NCBI GenBank assembly: GCA_022266195.1
Contig: WHVY01000006.1
Span: 3,224,001-3,288,000, forward strand
DNA from: Tetranychus cinnabarinus
Taxonomy: Eukaryota > Arthropoda > Arachnida > Trombidiformes > Tetranychidae
Direction: 5' to 3'
DNA: 64,000 nt
The notes beneath the pieces are model-generated. The model saw only the letters and a list, made by a program, of their open reading frames with translations. It made no database searches and was not told where the DNA came from. Below are positions 53,101 to 63,200 of this stretch, one piece after another. The position numbers and the translations under genes are program-made. How positions within the stretch are numbered: the first letter of the stretch is position 1; every line of letters starts with the position of its first letter.

Positions 53101-53971
53101 AATAATAATAAATTGCTTCTCAACTAATTGGAAAATCAATCCTTTTCTTCTTTTCACTCTTCCTACACTTGAAGCTTTCCGTTTTCAATTCCCACTCATT
53201 TGTCCATTGCTCTGACAAGAGTAAACTAACAATCAACAAAAATTAACTTAATAGATGACTAAAATGAAGATTCATATTTACTGTGCAACATAAAAATAGA
53301 GGAAAATCATTTCATTGGTAAAGCGTCAAATTTTGATTATCAATCAGTAATTTGAGACGAAAGTAGTTTAGTAAATCAATGGTCAACCAGACATGGGATT
53401 CATTAAGCATCGACATTGTTAACAATCTTTAGGTTTTCAGTCAAATCAAGTCGCTTTTTCAGCTCACAGTCTCAATCAATTCACAAGATTGGATAAATTT
53501 GACAATTTAACTTTAATATTGAATAAAGGTTCAAGCCAAGACTATCTTTCAGCTGATGAATTTTCGATTTACCAGTTTCTTTCAGACTATTTTCAAAAGT
53601 GATGACTCTTTTCATCCTGAAACCAGTTTTTACTGTTAGTCTTTGTTTTTCTCTATTCCTTTGTCAACTGGCGTCAATCAAAATTGTTCAAACAAACGTC
53701 GTTAAATTTTGGATAAAAATTGTTGTCCGTTGCGTTTTTTTCTGCTTGTGTCCTCTTCTCGAGTTTTCCTTGATTCCTAGTTTGTTCCTTTGAATTGTCA
53801 TTTTGAGTTGAGTGAAAAAGTTTACTTGCATTGTCATGTATGTTTCTAATGCGTTTGATATTACTCTTATTATTATTTAAACAGGATACATCAAATCCAA
53901 TAAGCTTGATGGAAACTCGACTTCCAATGAACAGTGATATTCAACCTTATTCATTGTCAACTCCGGTTTAA
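17001..53971 (+). CDS. Sidestep-family immunoglobulin receptor, 5' end missing
   Basis: Exons: 17001-17142, 17243-17394, 20043-20198, 28247-28375, 28587-28928, 36160-36540, 49181-49322, 49467-49558, 51525-51703 and 53885-53971. They join in frame to about 600 residues plus stop. Order: Ig2 (1-98), Ig3 (99-193), Ig4 (194-307), FN3-like (308-434), transmembrane helix (443-464) and a cytoplasmic tail. The pattern matches arthropod Sidestep (Side) proteins, which bind Beaten-path proteins and guide motor axons: Leu-Thr-Cys..Ile-Thr/Leu-Thr-Trp in Ig2, Cys-Arg-Ala-Glu-Asn-Pro at its end, Ala-Asn-Pro in Ig3, Gly-Ser-Tyr-Glu-Cys, and Pro-Pro-Glu-Asn-Cys opening the FN3 part. Signal peptide and Ig1 should be encoded upstream of 17001; I found neither, so they are probably outside the window. 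Which of the several Side paralogues this is cannot be told. Confidence 0.85.
17243..17394 (+). CDS. Exon: second half of Ig2
   Basis: Carries the second Ig cysteine in Pro-Leu-Ile-Cys-Arg-Ala-Glu-Asn-Pro, a signature close to that of Side proteins, then Trp-Phe-Leu-Gln-Val-Tyr leading into Ig3. A 100-bp intron precedes it. The donor is T|GTAAGT. Confidence 0.85.
17395..20042 (+). other. Intron of Sidestep-like gene
   Basis: 2.6-kb intron, GTAAGT to a TTTTCCAG acceptor. It contains a perfect hairpin at 18386-18432, listed separately; otherwise nothing recognised. Confidence 0.7.
18386..18432. repeat. Perfect 15-bp inverted repeat (hairpin)
   Basis: TCATTACAGGGATTG (18386-18400) is followed after a 17-base loop by CAATCCCTGTAATGA (18418-18432). 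The arms are exactly complementary. The stem is too short for a typical pre-miRNA unless weaker pairing extends it. Confidence 0.7.
20043..20198 (+). CDS. Exon: first half of Ig3
   Basis: Encodes Pro-Lys-Val-Ala-Leu, the first Ig3 cysteine (Met-Lys-Cys-Asp-Ile), Ala-Asn-Pro-Asn and the core tryptophan in Ile-His-Trp-Leu-Phe-Asn-Asn. The donor AAAG|GTAAGA leaves a phase-1 junction that fits the exon 8 kb downstream. Confidence 0.85.
24275..24285 (-). repeat. CTGGGAGTGAA intronic motif
   Basis: Exact copy of an 11-base word also found at 35872-35882, 37635-37645 and 40656-40666, with a one-base variant at 35704-35714. All lie in introns of the same gene. Confidence 0.5.
24715..24790 (+). repeat. 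Loose tandem of CTGGGAGTT units
   Basis: Five imperfect units of about 11-24 bp spacing (24716, 24740, 24753, 24764, 24776), each with GGGAGTT or GGGAGGTT. They share the core of the dispersed CTGGGAGTGAA word. Confidence 0.5.
28247..28375 (+). CDS. Exon: second half of Ig3
   Basis: Encodes the second Ig3 cysteine in Gly-Ser-Tyr-Glu-Cys-Leu-Ala-Lys-Asn and then Glu-Gly-Thr-Gly-Lys-Ser-Asn. The order, with its G-x-G-x-S-N ending, is typical of Side-family Ig3. Phase 1 in and out. Confidence 0.9.
28587..28928 (+). CDS. Exon: complete Ig4
   Basis: A 342-bp phase 1-1 exon. Ig cysteines are in Asn-Ile-Ser-Cys and Leu-Leu-Ile-Cys, with a tryptophan pair in Ile-Phe-Trp-Trp-Lys-Phe. An extra pair of cysteines (Pro-Thr-Cys near the start and Asn-Gln-Cys near the end) also occurs in Side proteins and may form a second disulphide. 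Confidence 0.9.
31721..31915 (-). CDS. Unrecognised 64-aa open frame inside an intron
   Basis: A single frame starting at an ATG and ending in a stop encodes a balanced, non-repetitive peptide (for example Trp-Val-Asn-Lys-Arg-Leu-Thr-Lys and Val-Ala-His-Gly-Thr-Ile-Ala-Gly-Asn). Its composition looks more like real protein than the Phe/Ile/Lys/Asn-rich frames around it. I do not recognise it. It could be a small nested gene, a retrocopy fragment or chance. Confidence 0.25.
   Translation of the reverse strand: MAKNWEMNVTKEATVWVNKRLTKTKGYSGLRDVALQVAHGTIAGNISVTFTILFGESWKISGFP
35704..35882. repeat. Inverted pair of CTGGGAGTGAA words, possible short MITE
   Basis: TGGGAGTGAAA at 35705-35715 and its exact complement TTTCACTCCCA at 35871-35881 bound 155 bp of AT-rich sequence. 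This could be the ends of a very small element or two regulatory sites in opposite orientation. Confidence 0.35.
36160..36540 (+). CDS. Exon: FN3-like domain of Sidestep-like protein
   Basis: Opens with Pro-Pro-Glu-Asn-Cys-His-Leu, the usual start of the juxtamembrane fibronectin-like part of Side proteins. A cysteine in Leu-Ile-Glu-Cys and Tyr-Phe-Leu-Glu-Ile follow, and it ends Val-Ile-Tyr-Ser-Gln-Asn-Gly-Val-Gly-Lys-Ser. A serine-rich insert of about 20 residues (near genomic 36300-36370) interrupts the domain, probably as a loop expansion. Phase 1 in and out. Confidence 0.85.
37635..37645 (+). repeat. CTGGGAGTGAA intronic motif
   Basis: Exact forward copy of the 11-base word. Confidence 0.5.
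40656..40666 (-). repeat. CTGGGAGTGAA intronic motif
   Basis: Exact inverted copy of the 11-base word. A partial CTCCCAG occurs 21 bp upstream. Confidence 0.5.
46415..46555 (-). pseudogene. Gly/Asn/Asp-rich open fragment, no start codon
   Basis: The minus-strand frame has Leu-Asp-Asn-Ile-Ala-Lys-Asp, Gly-Leu-Gly-Gly-Asn-Ile-Lys-Asp and Thr-Ala-Gly-Ala-Leu segments. It lacks an ATG and is preceded by an in-frame stop. In style it resembles the mature part of the secreted peptide at 8873-9058, but I see no alignable identity. It lies directly beside the duplicated block 46588-47138. Confidence 0.3.
46588..47138 (+). repeat. 0.5-kb direct duplication, copy A
   Basis: Shares GAATAAATATCATCATTGAT, AAAGATTATGAT, CACCTGCGAATG, TTACTCATTTTAGCTGG, ATCACAATTTAA, ACAATGATTA and GATTGCGTTG, in the same order, with the block at 50195-50691. 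Many substitutions and indels point to an old duplication. On the minus strand copy A keeps an open frame with a Cys-x3-Cys-x4-Cys pattern (Asn-Cys-Asp-Asn-Phe-Cys-Leu-Tyr-Gly-Gln-Cys) that is broken in copy B. Confidence 0.7.
49181..49322 (+). CDS. Exon: transmembrane segment of Sidestep-like protein
   Basis: Encodes a 22-residue hydrophobic helix (Phe-Leu-Phe-Pro-Cys-Ile-Gly through Ser-Ile-Tyr-Ala-Tyr) followed by the stop-transfer cluster Ser-Lys-Arg-Arg-Lys. This fixes the receptor as type I with the tail inside the cell. Acceptor CATTTTACAG, donor AG|GTAAGA. Confidence 0.9.
49467..49558 (+). CDS. Exon: cytoplasmic tail 1
   Basis: A 92-bp exon, phase 2 in and phase 1 out. It encodes a basic Ser/Lys/Asn-rich stretch (Asn-Leu-Ser-Arg-Lys-Ser) and then Thr-Pro-Asp-Val-Ile-Pro-Leu-Arg. 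The acceptor is purine-rich and weak, but the frame and phase agree with both neighbours. Confidence 0.7.
49946..50038 (-). CDS. Orphan signal-peptide exon
   Basis: ATG at 50038 starts Met-Gln-Leu-Thr-Lys-Ile-Val-Ser, a long hydrophobic core (Phe-Phe-Ile-Thr-Leu-Phe-Val-Phe-Ile) and a cleavage-like Val-Gln-Ala-Gln-Gly. A GTAAAA donor candidate follows at once (49956), and the frame stops three codons later. A TATTTAAA box lies about 100 bp upstream. This looks like exon 1 of a secreted-peptide gene whose mature exon I could not find; it may be dead. It adjoins duplication copy B. Confidence 0.35.
   Translation of the reverse strand: MQLTKIVSLVFFITLFVFIGLDMVQAQGKT
50138..50145 (-). promoter_or_regulatory. 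TATA-like box before the orphan signal-peptide exon
   Basis: TATTTAAA on the minus strand, with a TCAGTT initiator-like sequence about 30 bp downstream. Confidence 0.35.
50195..50691 (+). repeat. 0.5-kb direct duplication, copy B
   Basis: Partner of 46588-47138, 3.6 kb away in the same orientation, with blocks in the same order. The Cys-rich minus-strand frame of copy A has a stop here. Confidence 0.7.
51525..51703 (+). CDS. Exon: cytoplasmic tail 2
   Basis: Follows a TATTTTAACCAG acceptor and ends CAG|GTAAGC. It encodes an acidic, Tyr-containing stretch (Ile-Thr-Tyr-Asp-Glu-Lys-Trp and Tyr-Ser-Gln-His-Gly-Tyr-Pro-Asp-Tyr) that could hold phosphotyrosine docking sites. Phase 1 in, phase 0 out. 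Confidence 0.8.
52443..52535 (+). CDS. Possible cassette exon of Sidestep-like tail
   Basis: A 93-bp open segment bounded by AG and GTAAAT, phase 0 on both sides. It lies between two exons that also join in phase 0, so it could be included or skipped without a frame change. It encodes 31 residues (Asp-Lys-Met-Thr-Asn-Lys-Ser-Asp-Asp-Cys). The acceptor has a poor pyrimidine tract, so it may be chance. Confidence 0.3.
53885..53971 (+). CDS. Exon: C-terminus of Sidestep-like protein
   Basis: After TTATTTAAACAG it encodes the last 28 residues, ending Ser-Leu-Ser-Thr-Pro-Val and a TAA stop. The hydrophobic final residue could suit a PDZ ligand only loosely. Confidence 0.75.
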   Translation, partial: DTSNPISLMETRLPMNSDIQPYSLSTPV

Positions 53972-54326
53972 TGTCACATGAAAAGTTGTCTCCATTGGAA
54001 ATAAAGTCAATAATTGTGAACAACAGTATTCCATTACTTGGTTGGTTCGTTGACAATTGGCTGATTAATTTGCCTTAAAGTGCCTTCAGAAGATGTCTTC
54101 ACAAAAACAACAGAATACATTTCATAATCATTTTCGACACAACATTGGATTGATATTTCCATTTGCATTCAAATTACCACAAAAAGGATCCTGAAAAAAG
54201 AGTCAGAAAATAAAAAAAGAAATGAGTTAATATTGTAATAATTACGTGTGCGTGTTCATATTTAAATATTTATGTATAAAATGTAAATTTTACTGTTAAA
54301 TTTAATTTTTACATTGTTTGTTTAAT

Positions 54327-54332
54327 AATAAA
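54327..54332 (+). terminator. Poly(A) signal of Sidestep-like gene
   Basis: AATAAA in an A-rich context about 355 bp after the stop, and about 360 bp before the 3' end of the convergent UQCC1-like gene. Confidence 0.45.
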
Positions 54333-54695
54333 AAAATAACAGAAAGGTTATATTTACCTATTCAAAGTTGCTTGTAACATTTGTTGATAAAACGAACTGT
54401 ATTATTACCAGAAAAGGTGAAGATAATTGGAAAGGTTTGATGAAGCAATGATTAAAGTAGTCACACAATTACTATTTGAGCTATTAAGGCTTATAATAGG
54501 CTCGCTAATTTATAGCTACATTTTATGATACACAATTAACTTGGAGTTAATTGATTTAGATAATCAATTTGCTAATAAATATGAAACTAATTCAAGAGCA
54601 ATTCTTGCATACAAAAGTGAGCAACGTTAATTAAACATTTGGGACTATTTAATAACGATCCTAGTTGAATATAAATACAAAACCATTGGGATAAA

Positions 54696-56655
54696 TTAGC
54701 TCTGAACAACTTTCAATTTCGGCAAATCTTCTTTTCGTATAAGTGGATCAAATGGCTTCCAAACGATTCGTCCTCGAGACAGTAAATAGTCACTGCTAAG
54801 GCCAGATATATGCTTCAACTAAACAAATGATATAAAATGTAATTAGAAATTGAGGTCAAAAGAGCAAGAGTAACACTGGAAACATTGTTGGTTATGAGAC
54901 TAGAAGTTTAAGAAAACTGAAAGTATATGTTGCAAGATTATGTAATATAATCATTCAATGTTTCAATGTATCTCTTGAATATCAAAATAAATAGCATAAC
55001 TTGAGGAAGTATTGGACGTAATTCAATCTCAATGGTATGATGATGAGTTTGATAGTTACCTGAGTTCGAACATATGACACCATCATTTCTAAAATAAGTG
55101 GATCAACATCGGAAAATGAGAAGTAATGTCGCCATAAGGCAGCTGCTAAAACTTTGTCATCTGATAGAAGGCCCTTAAAAAAAGAAACAAAATATTAATT
55201 ATATGCATTGCAATGCAAATTTGATTGTTAAAGAGTCAAATAATTACCTCATCATAGCCAAATAATGAAGCTATAAAAACACCATGCAGATCTTTCATGA
55301 CTTCATTTTGTGTTTTGACGTCAAATCTCTAGAAAATCAATGAAAGAGAAGAAAATAAATTAGATAATTACATTATTCTCACAATTTGCTGAGTAAATCA
55401 GTATAAAAACTATAGTAATGATAATTTTGCAGATCAAGATGTTTGTAGCCTTTAAAATCTGACATTGTCAAGCTTGCTATTTCATAATAGACTATATTTT
55501 AGAGTAAATTGAATTTTAAAAGCACGCATTTATAAGAATCATTATTGAATAGTTTTTATGCCATCGATGGAATCAAACAAACCCCTAGTTTTTTCATTCT
55601 TTCGTGAGCGTCCTCCCATAACCTCTTCACCAATTCTTGATTTATGTATTTACCATCGGAACCTGCTGCACTACACTGAGTCATAATCATCCTGTAATGA
55701 GAAGAATTTATTGATTTCAATTAGTCGAAAGGGAAAGGGATTCAAGACAAGAAAAAAAGTTGATGATGTTGAGTTGTGAACAATATGAAAGCTAGATGGC
55801 GATAGCTACTGGTCTTTCTCATGTTTTCACTCTTTTGGCCACAAAATTCGTAAATTTGGAATAAATGGTTGGATTTTGATTATATTAGAATCGCTTACAG
55901 AATAAATCTAACTAAAATAGGTGAGTTTCACATAAGTAAAGGTTGTATTGTGTTGGAACGAGACTTCTTGACTAAACTGTGAATAGAAGTAAACAATCTT
56001 GGCCTAACTACTCAGGTTTTATGAATACAACTGTGTAACTGGTTTCCACAATAGCTTGGTTTCATTACCAATTTTTAGGCATCAACAATTTTTTTCAGAA
56101 GTTACTTAATTACCAAACATGAAGTTGTGTGACAAGATACCAAGAAAAGTAAGTATCAGGCAAATCGCAATCTGTTGGAACAAAAAGTAACCAGAAATGA
56201 GTATGTTGATGAATAGTGTAATTATACGATGAAAATACTCACGTTTAAAAAAATTTAAGACGGGTAAATCATCTGATATAGATAAATACATGTATACTGA
56301 GGAATCTTGCATTCGCTGTTTGATATAAATGAGAAGTACATTAACTACATTAATTTTAAATTCATGTTTTGTAATTATATATTTGGGATACATACCGCTC
56401 TATTGTAGCGATAGAGTCCAAATTTCTCTTTAATCATATCAAGTGCTGTCCATCTCGCAACTGGTCTAGTGTATAGTTTATCATATTCAGACTGGAATCA
56501 GACGTAGAGAAAAAGTAAACATTAATATTTGAATCAAAGGTTGCATGGATATTCAATGATAAAAATATAATACCTGAAAGATTGGAGTAAGATGGATGCC
56601 TCTTGAACCAATTTGCTTGATAATTGATCTACAAATATATTTTGACATATACATG
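54696..56655 (-). CDS. UQCC1: Ubiquinol-cytochrome c reductase assembly factor 1 (Cbp3-like)
   Basis: Eight exons with consistent phase: 56575-56655, 56396-56491, 56243-56315, 56114-56171, 55583-55691, 55248-55328, 55060-55173 and 54696-54818. They encode 244 residues. Family landmarks: Leu-Pro-Asp-Thr-Tyr-Phe-Ser-Trp-Tyr then Leu-His-Val-Trp-Met; Leu-Trp-Glu-Asp near the middle; Phe-Gly-Tyr-Asp-Glu-Gly-Leu-Leu-Ser-Asp-Asp; Leu-Ala-Ala-Ala-Leu-Trp-Arg; and Tyr-Val-Arg-Thr-Gln. These are the ubiquinol-cytochrome c chaperone domain. The first 27 residues are basic and Ser/Ile-rich without acidic residues, fitting a mitochondrial targeting sequence. The protein should help translation and assembly of cytochrome b for complex III. 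Head to head with POP5, so the two may share a promoter. It is somewhat shorter than the human protein (~300 aa), mainly at the N-terminus. Confidence 0.9.
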
Positions 56656-57261
56656 ATGATGTTGGCACTATTTTAATTTAAAAAAGGAAAAATTAATGAC
56701 ACAAAATTAAATGAAAAACATTTCTGATCACAAAAAAAATATTGCAGATGGAAGCAGGTTAGAGCAAACCCGGTTATGACCATATGAGCAATGAAAACAA
56801 ACCCATGCTTATTTATAAGTGTAAGTCCAACGCATGACATGAGTTTAAAATTATTTTCAACAATTTTATAACTTGTGTTTCTAATTTAATTGTTCTGAAT
56901 GCATTTAATTAATGCAAATTCTAATGAAAATGTAGTTTCAATGGTAATTTGATCGTTTCTTTGGTTGATTTTTGAGTTACGTGTAGCTTTATAAGTGCCT
57001 TTTACATTGTTCTCGCTTTGGAATCAAACTCTCAATTCCATTTTCTTTATTACTCGTTGAGACTTTTTAATTGACTGTTACAAACAATAGCTCTGGTCTA
57101 TTCTTGAGGTAAGTTGGTCTGAATTTGTATATTTTATAATAGCACAATTGCCTTTCATTAATTCATTTCATTTATGTGTTTTTTTGCAGCTTCTACGTGG
57201 ACGACAAGATTCTGTATTTGATTACAATTGGACATCAACAAATCTTAAAATTTTTATCATA
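56656..57261. promoter_or_regulatory. Shared UQCC1/POP5 divergent upstream region
   Basis: About 600 bp separate the two start codons. On the POP5 side a leader intron is likely: donor GAG|GTAAGT (GT at 57109-57110), acceptor TTTTTTGCAG ending at 57189. That leaves about 400 bp for a bidirectional promoter. No TATA box stands out. Confidence 0.45.
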
Positions 57262-57690
57262 ATGGTTCGAGTGAAAAAACGTTATGTCCTTCTAGAGTGT
57301 GTTTTAAATGACAATAGATCTTCTGAGGGTCTACCATTTGAAGAGGGTGATATTGTAGTTGCAATCCGTGATGCTGTGTTGACTATTCATGGAGACTTTG
57401 GCCTTGGATCCGTGATGGGCTCTTTGTTTTGTAAAAAATTATCTAAAAAAACTCGTATTTGTCTTTTCTGTTGTCGATTTGGACCTCATTACATGATGAC
57501 AACAGCCATTCCATTTGTTAAAAAAATCAAAGACACGCCATGTAGTCTGAGGCAACTATACATTTCAGGAACTATTCGTGGTTCACTCAAGTTTTTGAAA
57601 AATTTTTACGAAAAAGAAGTCACAGATTATAAAAGTGAATTGAAAAAATTTGAAGAATTTGCAAAACACAGAAAAATTGAGATAGAATAA
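57262..57690 (+). CDS. POP5: Ribonuclease P/MRP subunit POP5
   Basis: 142 residues starting Met-Val-Arg-Val-Lys-Lys-Arg-Tyr, the family's standard beginning, so I chose this ATG rather than the upstream frame that runs through the leader. Landmarks: Arg-Asp-Ala-Val, Gly-Asp-Phe-Gly-Leu-Gly, Leu-x-Cys-x-x-Arg-Phe-Gly-Pro-His-Tyr, and Ser-Gly-Thr-Ile-Arg-Gly-Ser-Leu-Lys-Phe near residue 110. It is a core protein of nuclear RNase P (5' tRNA maturation) and RNase MRP (pre-rRNA cleavage). The coding part has no intron. The length is close to the human 163 aa. AATAAA overlaps the stop codon, so the 3' UTR must be short, fitting the convergent KRR1 gene 138 bp away. Confidence 0.93.
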   Translation: MVRVKKRYVLLECVLNDNRSSEGLPFEEGDIVVAIRDAVLTIHGDFGLGSVMGSLFCKKLSKKTRICLFCCRFGPHYMMTTAIPFVKKIKDTPCSLRQLYISGTIRGSLKFLKNFYEKEVTDYKSELKKFEEFAKHRKIEIE

Positions 57691-57827
57691 ATAAAATTTA
57701 ATTTACAATCAAGAAATCATTTAAATCAATCAACAAGAGTCTGAGTTACTTAGGGAATCAAAAAATTAGACCTAAAAGATACTGTGACTCATGATCTGTT
57801 GATGAATCACAAATCCAGTCACGCGAA

Positions 57828-58953
<1,126 letters not shown>

Positions 58954-60117
58954 AATGACTTATCAACTGAACTAAATAATTAACTATAATAAATCACTAA
59001 TTAAGAAAATAAGAGATTAATATGTTGATTTTTTTAAATTGTTTTCAAACAGAAACAGCACATGTTGGTTTCAAGCATAAACTCATGTTTATGATGTTCC
59101 TTCCAAATAGCATGCGCAAAGTGTTGACACCGTTTCGAGCGCAATTTGAGTTATCCAAATACAATCAAAATCTTTATACAAGTTGAATGAAAATGAGAGA
59201 AACTGATTACATGGTTCGTTGATCTAATCCTTTCTCCAATGAAAAATTCATTTCCAGCCTTTGTCATCTTCTTCCTTCCTTTCATTTTTCTTTAAAACAT
59301 TGTGAAACCAAGAAAACAAGGGAACCAACAAGCAACCTTATCCTGCTATTCATAACTTGTTAAGCTTTCTGTTTTTAAACAATTATTTTTTGATCATAAG
59401 TAATCATCATAATAAACATCTAAAAAACAACATTATTATTACCACCATCGCCATCATCATCAACGTATTAATTATTTATTCTCAATCATGGTAACAACGT
59501 TTTCCTCGTTTCCTGAATATCCACCGATTACTCTGAGAGGCAGTGAAACCCAAATGGTTAGGTTTATGATAACACCTCATTTCTCCGTCAACCTTACTTC
59601 CACTGTTTCATACCAATCCGGGCGCAATCGACTCGACATCAGTGATTACTCCACCTTACGCCATTGACTACTATCGCCTTACAACAGTTGGGTCCTTATT
59701 CCTGTATCTTATTATTTTTGGTTAATTCTTAATTCTTTATTCCATTCTCTTAACCAGAGTCTTCACCTTCATCCTTGGTGTTACCGTGTTTCTCCATCTC
59801 TCTCTCTCTCTGGCTATTGTTTTATTATATCACAGTTTATTTTCATGTTAACATATCTTTAAATAATCAACAATTATTGAGTCTTCTATTCCTTTACATT
59901 TATTTACCTTGTGATCGTCTGACATCAAAGTAAACAGCTTATATTTTTCGTGTTGTATGGTTAATGCTTGATCCAACTGACATCATGAAACAGTTGGATT
60001 TATTTTCAATCTAATTGCCATTGGAATTGCTTTATTACTGTTTTACCAGATTCGATCAACAATTTTTACCCATTTCTTGCCAACCAATTTGGTTGCTTTG
60101 TTTTACTTGCCTGGACA
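58954..60117. other. Divergent upstream region of KRR1 and the CD36-like gene
   Basis: A GCATGCGCAA word at 59109-59118, about 155 bp upstream of the KRR1 ATG, resembles half of an NRF1/Ewg site as found at housekeeping promoters. A short CT microsatellite lies at 59802-59813. The rest probably includes the leader and promoter of the plus-strand gene starting at 60118. No further coding exon seen. Confidence 0.35.
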
Positions 60118-60222
60118 ATGTTTAAACCAGCCATCATCGGACTGGTCGGATTTATTTTAATTGGACTTGGAATAGCTGCATTGCTTTTTGTTCCCGAATT
60201 TCTACAGAAAAGTATCCAAAAA
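60118..60222 (+). CDS. First exon of CD36/SCARB/SNMP-type scavenger receptor (partial)
   Basis: ATG plus 34 codons, ending at AAA|GTAAGTG in phase 0. It encodes a very short cytosolic start (Met-Phe-Lys-Pro), one hydrophobic helix rich in Gly/Ile/Leu, then Phe-Val-Pro-Glu-Phe-Leu-Gln-Lys-Ser-Ile-Gln-Lys. This helix followed by P-x-F/L-x-x-K-x-I-x-K is how CD36-family proteins (scavenger receptor B, Croquemort, SNMP) begin, and their first intron often lies here. I did not find the next exon before 64000, so the call rests on 35 residues; other type II or hairpin membrane proteins remain possible. Confidence 0.5.
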
Positions 60223-63200
60223 GTAAGTGAAATGACAATTGATTAACCTTGTTGATTTGTATTTCAATTGTATTTTTCTTCCAACCTCAGTGTTTACCAT
60301 CATCCAACCCGTGTTTGGCTAAATAAGCCAAGCGAAAGCGTATTCCAGAAAAGGAAATTGTTTGCTGTAAAAATTTCATTTAAAAAAGAGAGAAATCTAA
60401 AGTTGTTTGCTCAACATCATCTTTTTCACCAATTTTTTCATCTTTTTTTCTCATCCAACATTTTTTACTCATTTAATGTTTCTTTTCCATTCTATTTCAG
60501 TCTATTTTGTTGTTTCTTTCATCTAAATCCAGCTTTTTCCATTATTCAATTGCTTGTCCAGATAACAAGACTTTGATTGATTCACTAATTGCAAACATAA
60601 ATATTTTTTATCCCAATAAATAGACTCAATCACCGTAAAATTGGAAAAAAGAGAGGAGAAGAAAAAAATGAAAAAACGAAAGCGTAATGTTCATTTTTGA
60701 TTGCATGTTCACATATTGATACATGTAACAGTTGATTGTCTACTCATTTACCTCAGATTTCACTAATTTTAATTTTCCAATTCATTATTCTTCCTAAAGC
60801 AGATTTAATATCAAGTTTATTATTGGATGTAAAATAACAATCAAAAGACAATTGGAAAGCCGAAAGAAGAAACAATAATAAGAGAAAAATAATGATTCAA
60901 ATTGGCGAACGAAGTGAAAGCAAGAAAACAGACTAACAACAGAAATTGAGTTTCGAGTAATGAATGAGATTGATTAATATGAGTGGACGCTTTGACCTGA
61001 TTCAGGTCACTTACCAGTTTCCGGACACTAAACAGGTCTTACAATTTGCTTCTCACTTTCATCATTATCAAGGTTTCTCACTGACTGTAAAAGAGGGTCA
61101 CTTTTAATGATCTCTTTATGGGGAGTGTAAACCATGTAATCTGATGAGAATCTCAGTTAGTCAATTGAATGGTGAAAATAAAGAAACAATACCAAAGGTC
61201 GACCCACGAATCATCAGCTGATCTATTCATTTCCTTCAAAGCTTTCATCAATTGTTGTTCAACAATGAAACCTTTTACATAAAAGTCAAATACCAGATTG
61301 AACCAGAATTTTCAAGTTTAACCAGAAAAAGTTGGCCAACAATTTTGACTAATCAATTTGTCTACAAAGAAGTTGCTAAACAACAATCAATTGTGAAGAT
61401 TGAAGGCGATTGAACCAGACTGATGAAATGGCGATGAACAATTTAAAAGTCTTTCTAAATTTACTTGCAATTTAAACTTCCATTTGTCAGTTCAAGTTGA
61501 AAAGTGAAACCATTTTACCGTCTAATCCTCACCATGACCTTATTAACTATCAATATCATGGTCTAATCGCCAAACCGGAATCAGAAAAGTGAAGATGATG
61601 ATGAAGACGATTAACATAATTATCATTAAGAGGGTCTCTCTCTCAATACCATTATGTCAATCACTAGTAACAAGCAATCTCATCATCATTAGTAAACAAG
61701 ATGAAAGTATTATAAATTACAATTACCTAAACAGTCTCGTTCAGCTTCTACTTAATTATTTTACCTCAACAATTGACTAAAGAAACACGGAAGTTAATCA
61801 CAGTTTTTGATCAACAATCCAACTCTTTTGCCTTCTCTTTGCAGTTCATTCAATTTACCACAGATTTTCACCATTAACTTTGCCCACAAACCAATTCTTA
61901 TCCAACTGTTTGATTCAAATTTTACCGAAAATTGAATTATCCCGAGAATCGGAAAATTTGATAATCTACAGTTGACCTTAATTCGGTTAAATCAAACTGT
62001 TTAATGTTTATTTAAACAAATAAAAAAAACAATTTCCATCATCATTGTTGTTGACGTTCAAATTGATGTCTTTAAATTTACGGAAATTAATGGTTGACAA
62101 TTAAAATTGCAGTTGAAAATCATTCGATAGTCGAACCATTTCTGAGATTCAGTAATAACAGTCTTAAACTATTAAAGATTCAAATTTTAATTTCCAAAAA
62201 TTTAAACAATTTGAAGTCAATTTCATTTTGATTGAAAATTTGATGCGAAAATTGAATAAGAAAAATTTTGTTTGTTTTTCCTAGAAAAGTGAAAATTTAT
62301 TGAAAAGCTTCCAATCTTTTAAGGCAAGGTTAACCTGCTTATTGGATTTAAATTGCTAATTGAATCAATTCTAATTCTATTCGGATTTCCTTTTCTATTT
62401 TATCTATTGTATAACAACTTCTGGCTTACCCTTAATTGTTACACTTAGCTTTTGTTGTCCAAAATTATTGACAATATTAAACGCTTTTCCATCGCTTGGT
62501 TAACCCCACCAATTTTGAACAATTGAGGTCCACCGATGGGAAACCCGATTATCAGGCTTTCTTTTTAAACCTTGGTTCCAAAAATGAAGGTCAACAATTT
62601 AATTTGCCTAATATTTACCTTTTTTGGCTTATTATTACAGTTTCAGTTGCAGGTTGGTTGAGCGTAATAACACTGAATCTTGGATGAGTTTACCTTTAAC
62701 GTTTTCGTTGAACATTTACTTTCAACTCTCCCTACTTCCCTTCATTATATTCATAACTCAAGCCTTTCACTAGGAGCACTTTTTTTGTTCTGTGCACTTC
62801 TTCTTGTAGTTCAGTATTGTCAGACTGGTGAAAAGGTGGAGAAGCAAAAATAGTGTTCATTGAATCGAGAATCCCGTTGATTTACTCAGGTATTAATGAA
62901 GAAAAAAATGAAAACATGAAAAATTTTGTTCCCTTTAATAATACTTTATGCTTCAAGTTTCTGGTTATTTTTAACGCGCTATGTTTACTGCAAGCCAAAC
63001 TGGTAACACAAATGACCTTGTTTTCCGAGTCTTTGGCCAGTCAAACAATATTTAAATATTTATCCATTAAAGGTTGACCAACAATCGATTGGCCAACAAA
63101 TTGAACTATTCAAGTTTAAGTTTGGCTGAACAAAGCCTGTCTTACAGATCAAATGTTGACCGAGTCATTCAAGGCGTAGGTTGATGCAGTTAACCTCTAG

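Noticed and set aside
57148..57261. N-terminal extension of POP5 from an upstream ATG
   Set aside because: It runs through an intron acceptor (TTTTTTGCAG ending at 57189), and POP5 proteins begin at the Met-Val-Arg motif.
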